A DNA stretch of 64,000 nt from Butyrivibrio sp. MB2005. Lineage in GTDB: Bacteria > Bacillota > Clostridia > Lachnospirales > Lachnospiraceae. This document shows, piece by piece, positions 61,250 through 64,000 of this stretch. The notes under the pieces are model-generated. The model ran no database searches and was not told the origin of the DNA. It saw only the letters and a list, made by a program, of their open reading frames with translations. A program made the translations under genes and the position numbers. Positions within the stretch are counted from its first letter, which is position 1, and each line of letters starts with the position of its first letter. Location: assembly GCF_000424285.1 (NCBI RefSeq), contig NZ_AUJP01000017.1, forward strand, positions 1-64,000, read 5' to 3'.

Positions 61250-61807
61250 TCAATCCTCCGCCTTGAGGCCTGATGACTTACCTGCAATCTTAGAATATGC
61301 TGCAAGAAGGATAGTTCCGAGGATTGCAATAATTACGATGTTACCGATGAATGCAAGGGCGCCCTGAGCGAATACCTTGTTAGCAGGTTCAGCATATACG
61401 AGGATATCAAGAACCGGTGCAAGACCAATCCACGCTACAGCGTTTGCAACTACCTGAACTACGTTAAAAAGAATAATGCTATTCTTAACACTGAAGCCGC
61501 CCTCTTCTATTGCGAACTTCTTGGAAAAGAGACCGATTGCTACACCAACAACAGCTTCAGGGAATACCCAGCTCCACCAAACTGATCCATAGAAAAATGC
61601 ATCGCCGAGAGCATGTCCAAGAATACCTGCAACACCACCTACGATAGGTCCGAAAACAGCAGAAATGAATGCTAGGATTGCCATTCTGGGCTGAAGTGCT
61701 GTGTTAGGAACAATAAAAAATGGAACCTGTACTGTCGTAAGAACGACGAACAATGCAGTTCCAATACCTAATGCTACAACTTCTCTGATACCAAACTTTA
61801 ATTTCAT
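61250..61807 (-). CDS. ECF transporter S component (UPF0397 family)
   Basis: 185 residues, about five or six helices. The pattern VVALGIGTALFVVLTTVQVPFF, LQPRMAILAFISAVFGPIVGGVAGILGHALGDAF and GSVWWSWVFPEAVVG is the UPF0397 family, members of which are annotated as riboflavin or pyrimidine-precursor S components; the true substrate is unresolved. The start at 61807 follows GGAGGAATTTGGT. A possible -10 TATAAT at 61858-61863 gives a short leader of about 45 bases with no room for a riboswitch. Confidence 0.88.
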   Translation of the reverse strand: MKLKFGIREVVALGIGTALFVVLTTVQVPFFIVPNTALQPRMAILAFISAVFGPIVGGVAGILGHALGDAFFYGSVWWSWVFPEAVVGVAIGLFSKKFAIEEGGFSVKNSIILFNVVQVVANAVAWIGLAPVLDILVYAEPANKVFAQGALAFIGNIVIIAILGTILLAAYSKIAGKSSGLKAED

Positions 61808-61947
61808 ACCAAATTCCTCCATGTGTAAGTAAAATATTTTAGTTCCCCATTGAGGATATTATACACCTTAGCTTGGAAATATTGCACTTCAATCTACATG
61901 TATTTCAAACATAAATAATCCACTCAGCTGACGCTTTCGCTCATGCT

Positions 61948-61987
61948 AAAAAAAGCATCGCCCAACTATATTTGAATAGCTGGGCGA
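61948..61987 (-). terminator. Terminator after hsp20
   Basis: An 11-bp stem around 61959-61970 and 61976-61986 (cgcccaactat/atagctgggcg, one G-U in the RNA) is followed by ATGC and seven U (61948-61954) on the minus strand. It lies about 100 bases after the hsp20 stop codon. Confidence 0.7.
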
Positions 61988-62084
61988 CGTAAAACGACTC
62001 AATTTATTTTGTTAATAGTTGTTATGGAGTAAAAAGCTAATTATTTAATTAGCAAATGTGTGCTCGTGATAGAGGGCTGGTATG

Positions 62085-62534
62085 TTAGCCTTCGATCATT
62101 ATAAGCTTCTTCTCAGGAACTTTAGGCTGTTCCTTCTTAGGAATCTCAAGACTCAGAACGCCATGTCTGAAGGCTGCCTTGATATCTTCCTCGGTAAGAT
62201 TCTCGCCAACGTAGAAGCTTCTCTGCATCGATCCGCTGTAACGTTCCTGTCTGATGAGTTTACCCTTGTGGTCCTTCTCATCTTTATCAAGTCCCTTTGC
62301 TGCGCTGACTGTGAGGTATCCCTTATCAAGCTCAAGTGAGATCTCTTCCTTCTTAAATCCGGGAAGGTCTATATCTACTTCGTAGTGATCCTCGTTGTCA
62401 TGTACATCCGTCTTCATAAGTCTGTCAGCATGTCTGCCGTACAGCTTCCTCTCGGTGTTATCAAAGTCATTAAACATCGGGAAATCAAACCAATTATCAA
62501 ATAAGTTCTCTTCAAAAATACTAGGCATCAACAT
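62085..62534 (-). CDS. Small heat-shock protein Hsp20 (alpha-crystallin family)
   Basis: 149 residues. The alpha-crystallin domain runs from about 40 to 140: ENEDHYEVDIDLPGFKKEEISLELDKGYLTVSA, then QERYSGSMQRSFYVGENLTEEDIKAAFRHGVLSLEIPKKE with the conserved A-x-x-x-G-V-L motif. The N-terminus MLMPSIFEENLFDNWFDFPMF is the aromatic Lachnospiraceae type. It is an ATP-independent holdase in the cytoplasm. Ribosome site AAGGAGG. Transcription is under a perfect CIRCE operator about 120 bases upstream. Confidence 0.95.
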   Translation of the reverse strand: MLMPSIFEENLFDNWFDFPMFNDFDNTERKLYGRHADRLMKTDVHDNEDHYEVDIDLPGFKKEEISLELDKGYLTVSAAKGLDKDEKDHKGKLIRQERYSGSMQRSFYVGENLTEEDIKAAFRHGVLSLEIPKKEQPKVPEKKLIMIEG

Positions 62535-62639
62535 AATAATTACCTCCTTATGACTATATATTTTTGTATTTGAGCATCGGAACCGGAGTCATTACTTTGT
62601 TATTTGCTCCCTTTATTTCTGTTCCCTTGTTCTATAACT

Positions 62640-62679
62640 GTTATAACACTTGTTAGCACTCTTGTCAAGTGAGTGCTAA
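62640..62679 (-). promoter_or_regulatory. CIRCE operator and SigA promoter of hsp20
   Basis: TTAGCACTC at 62653-62661, nine bases, and GAGTGCTAA at 62671-62679 form a perfect CIRCE, the HrcA repressor site. On the minus strand -35 TTGACA (62663-62668) lies inside the CIRCE loop, and -10 TATAAC (62640-62645) follows after exactly 17 bases, so HrcA binding would block RNA polymerase directly. Confidence 0.95.
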
Positions 62680-63059
62680 TTATTTTTAATAAAAATCTAT
62701 TTTTTTCATTTCTGTTGTTGTAAAAACGAATACTTGGAGACGGGTATATAAGATAGAAAAATACATAGAAATTATATATCTTTTTGTAAGCGACTGAGCG
62801 AGGCAGGTATATAAGATAGAAATACAATGCACTTTTATATACTTTTTTCTATGCTTTATAAGTACCAGGGGTGAGTGTTACAGGAAATGCTTATCGAAAA
62901 AGTATATAAGTCAAATTATCATTTTCAATTTATATACCGGGCGGAGAAGTTACGGGAGAAATAGGTATATAAATTTGGCTTAAAAGCTTTTCTTATATAT
63001 GTTGTGTAAAAAGGCGCGCTATAAATATTTTTAGAAACACTTTTGTAAAAAGAGAGTTA
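62680..63059. repeat. AT-rich gap with reiterated GTATATAA motifs
   Basis: There is no gene. The 17-base word GGTATATAAGATAGAAA occurs at 62743-62759 and exactly again 63 bases on at 62806-62822. Shorter forms are at 62902-62909 and 62964-62972, and reverse copies (ttatatac) at 62835-62842 and 62930-62937. The pair 62902-62909/62930-62937 forms a perfect 8-bp inverted repeat. Confidence 0.65.
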
Positions 63060-63094
63060 TAAAAAATGCAGGCATACGAAAAATGCCTGCATTT
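63060..63094 (-). terminator. Terminator after the YkgJ-like gene
   Basis: A perfect 12-bp stem (63064-63075 with 63083-63094, aaatgcaggcat/atgcctgcattt) is followed by U-rich sequence (63060-63066) on the minus strand, just past the stop codon at 63102. Confidence 0.88.
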
Positions 63095-63101
63095 ATGCGC
63101 G

Positions 63102-63746
63102 TTACTTCATACCGGATAGTCTCTCTTCAAATTGAGCATAGAAGCTCTCTTCCACATTGTAGGGCTTTATGAAAAACTCCTGCAGAATTCGCATGTTTAT
63201 AGACTTAAGTTCCTCCTCCGGCATTTCCGGGGCTTTGTCAGAGATTTCTTTTAAAAAGTAGTGCCACTTATCTATGTAGGCTTCATAGCTTGATAGCTCT
63301 GGTGTATCCTGCCATTTCTTAATCTTTATCTTGGTCTGCCTCTCCTTATGGCATTCATGAATCTGAAGGAAATATTTGTGGGTGTTATCTTCAAATATTC
63401 TGCCTAAAGGGAAGAGTCTGCAGATACCTGGTCTGTGCGGATGAATACTGCATCTCCCCTCTCTGTTAAGGAAAGTGCACTTCTCGTCACCGTCCATCTT
63501 TAGGCATGGAAGAATGATTCCATCAGCTACTCTAAGCTCCAGATTTTCAGAAAGCAGTTCTTCAAAGCTTTTGCCAAGGCCTTTTTCAAGCCTGTAAACA
63601 TCATAAGGATCAAGAGTTATGGAATCTCCCATACCACAACAGCATGCATGGCAACCACTGCAGTCATCCACACCGAGTTTTGCCATATCGCCTATATCGT
63701 AAAGCTTGCCGTCTGAAATTTTATCTAAATCAACATCTCTTATCAT
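63102..63746 (-). CDS. YkgJ-family cysteine cluster protein
   Basis: 214 residues. DDCSGCHACCCGMGDSITLDPYDVYRLEKGLG near residue 27 has the CxxCxxCC cluster of the YkgJ/CxxCxxCC family (putative zinc- or Fe-S-binding). LPCLKMDGDEKCTFLNREGRCSIHPHRPGICRLFPLG supplies four further Cys and is typical of the family's second half. The biochemical role is unknown. It begins 3 bases after the upstream phosphatase stop codon, so the two are in one operon. Confidence 0.9.
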   Translation of the reverse strand: MIRDVDLDKISDGKLYDIGDMAKLGVDDCSGCHACCCGMGDSITLDPYDVYRLEKGLGKSFEELLSENLELRVADGIILPCLKMDGDEKCTFLNREGRCSIHPHRPGICRLFPLGRIFEDNTHKYFLQIHECHKERQTKIKIKKWQDTPELSSYEAYIDKWHYFLKEISDKAPEMPEEELKSINMRILQEFFIKPYNVEESFYAQFEERLSGMK

Positions 63747-63749
63747 GTA

Positions 63750-64000
63750 TTAACCTCTCGGAAAATCATCGTGGACCAATCCTCTGTCATCACCATAATC
63801 GTCAAAAGGATCATCCATATCTTCTGCGTCTCCCATCTGAGATGCATATTTCGGATCCATAAGAATAGCCCTAAAAAGGCCATGGCATCCCTCTGAGCAG
63901 TCGCGCCAGGTATCATCAAAATTCCCGGTATACCAGGGATCAGCTACATCTCCGCTTCTATCAGCAAACTCCAGCATCTTGTAAACCTTGTTTTCAGGAT
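63750..64000 (-). CDS. Low-molecular-weight protein-tyrosine-phosphatase, C-terminal part
   Basis: The C-terminal 83 or so residues lie inside; the frame is open to the window edge (PENKVYKMLEFAD...), so the ATG at 63977 is internal. The signature of LMW-PTP is the acid loop DVADPWYTGNFDDTWRDCSEGCHGLF, with the general-acid Asp (DPWY) and the conserved C-terminal helix. The CxxxxxR catalytic loop must lie outside the window. The final 30 residues after the helix are an Asp/Gly-rich extension, longer than in most LMW-PTPs. Confidence 0.85.
   Translation of the reverse strand, partial: PENKVYKMLEFADRSGDVADPWYTGNFDDTWRDCSEGCHGLFRAILMDPKYASQMGDAEDMDDPFDDYGDDRGLVHDDFPRG

Noticed and set aside
61808..61870. 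Riboswitch (FMN or TPP) in front of the ECF S gene
   Set aside because: The likely leader is only about 45 bases and none of the conserved riboswitch cores is visible.
62600..62827. Minus-strand open frame of 75 codons upstream of hsp20
   Set aside because: It covers the CIRCE operator, the hsp20 promoter and the AT-rich repeats, has biased Tyr/Phe/Ile content and no ribosome site.

Overview
This 64 kb window looks like the chromosome of an anaerobic low-to-mid-GC Firmicute of the family Lachnospiraceae, most plausibly Butyrivibrio or Pseudobutyrivibrio. The basis is a complete Rnf operon, a type IV pilus set without outer-membrane parts (no PilQ or PilP), BspA/DUF285 surface proteins, an Rpn/PD-(D/E)XK 'transposase' gene, a CIRCE-controlled small heat-shock gene and the very 5' end of a 16S gene. 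The genus call is inference: only about 57 bases of 16S are inside. Most genes lie on the minus strand, so the region is best read from right to left.

Left edge (1-5.5 kb): the 16S rRNA start with its leader and promoter. Upstream of it lies a minus-strand run of SGNH hydrolase, GPH-family sugar symporter, glycerophosphodiester phosphodiesterase, alpha/beta lipase and a short pyruvate-kinase-like protein without the C-terminal domain, closed by a strong terminator just before the rRNA promoter.

5.6-28.5 kb is the centrepiece: a 23 kb type IV pilus locus transcribed leftward, in the order pilin (pilA), pilB, a secreted leucine-rich-repeat protein, pilT, pilC, pilM, pilN, pilO, a 3119-residue prepilin-like protein, a secreted BspA/DUF285 protein, three small pilin-like proteins and the prepilin peptidase (pilD), ending in a terminator. 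The giant protein begins with a normal class III prepilin signal (G|FTLAEV). It continues through a GLUG-like region and then seven tandem units of 265-268 residues, each built on DUF285 repeats. I read it as a pilus-assembled giant adhesin ('pilin-adhesin'), and it is the best candidate in the window for an undescribed system.

28.5-40 kb: a long structured leader for pilA, a CvpA-like membrane protein, an Rpn-family nuclease, a cell-wall amidase, a zinc-ribbon/YARHG membrane protein, the normal pyruvate kinase, a small membrane protein, an acetyltransferase-like membrane protein and another large BspA-like surface protein. A 74-bp element occurs twice, on either side of the cvpA-rpn pair.

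40-51.9 kb: the energy-conserving Rnf complex (rnfCDGEAB), a YprB-type nuclease, O-acetylhomoserine sulfhydrylase, an ABM monooxygenase with a MATE exporter, mannose-6-phosphate isomerase and a TetR regulator. A 75-nt intergenic element that follows both rnfA and metY shows compensatory changes in two stems, so it is probably a structured RNA repeat.

51.9-58.6 kb: a signalling island with two diguanylate cyclase/phosphodiesterase proteins carrying ABC-substrate-binding-like sensor domains, an orphan sugar-binding lipoprotein and a potassium channel. 58.7-61.8 kb: an ECF vitamin-type transporter (S, fused A-A, T). 62-64 kb: hsp20 with a perfect CIRCE operator, an AT-rich repeat-bearing gap, a YkgJ-type cysteine-cluster protein and the end of a low-molecular-weight tyrosine phosphatase cut by the window edge.
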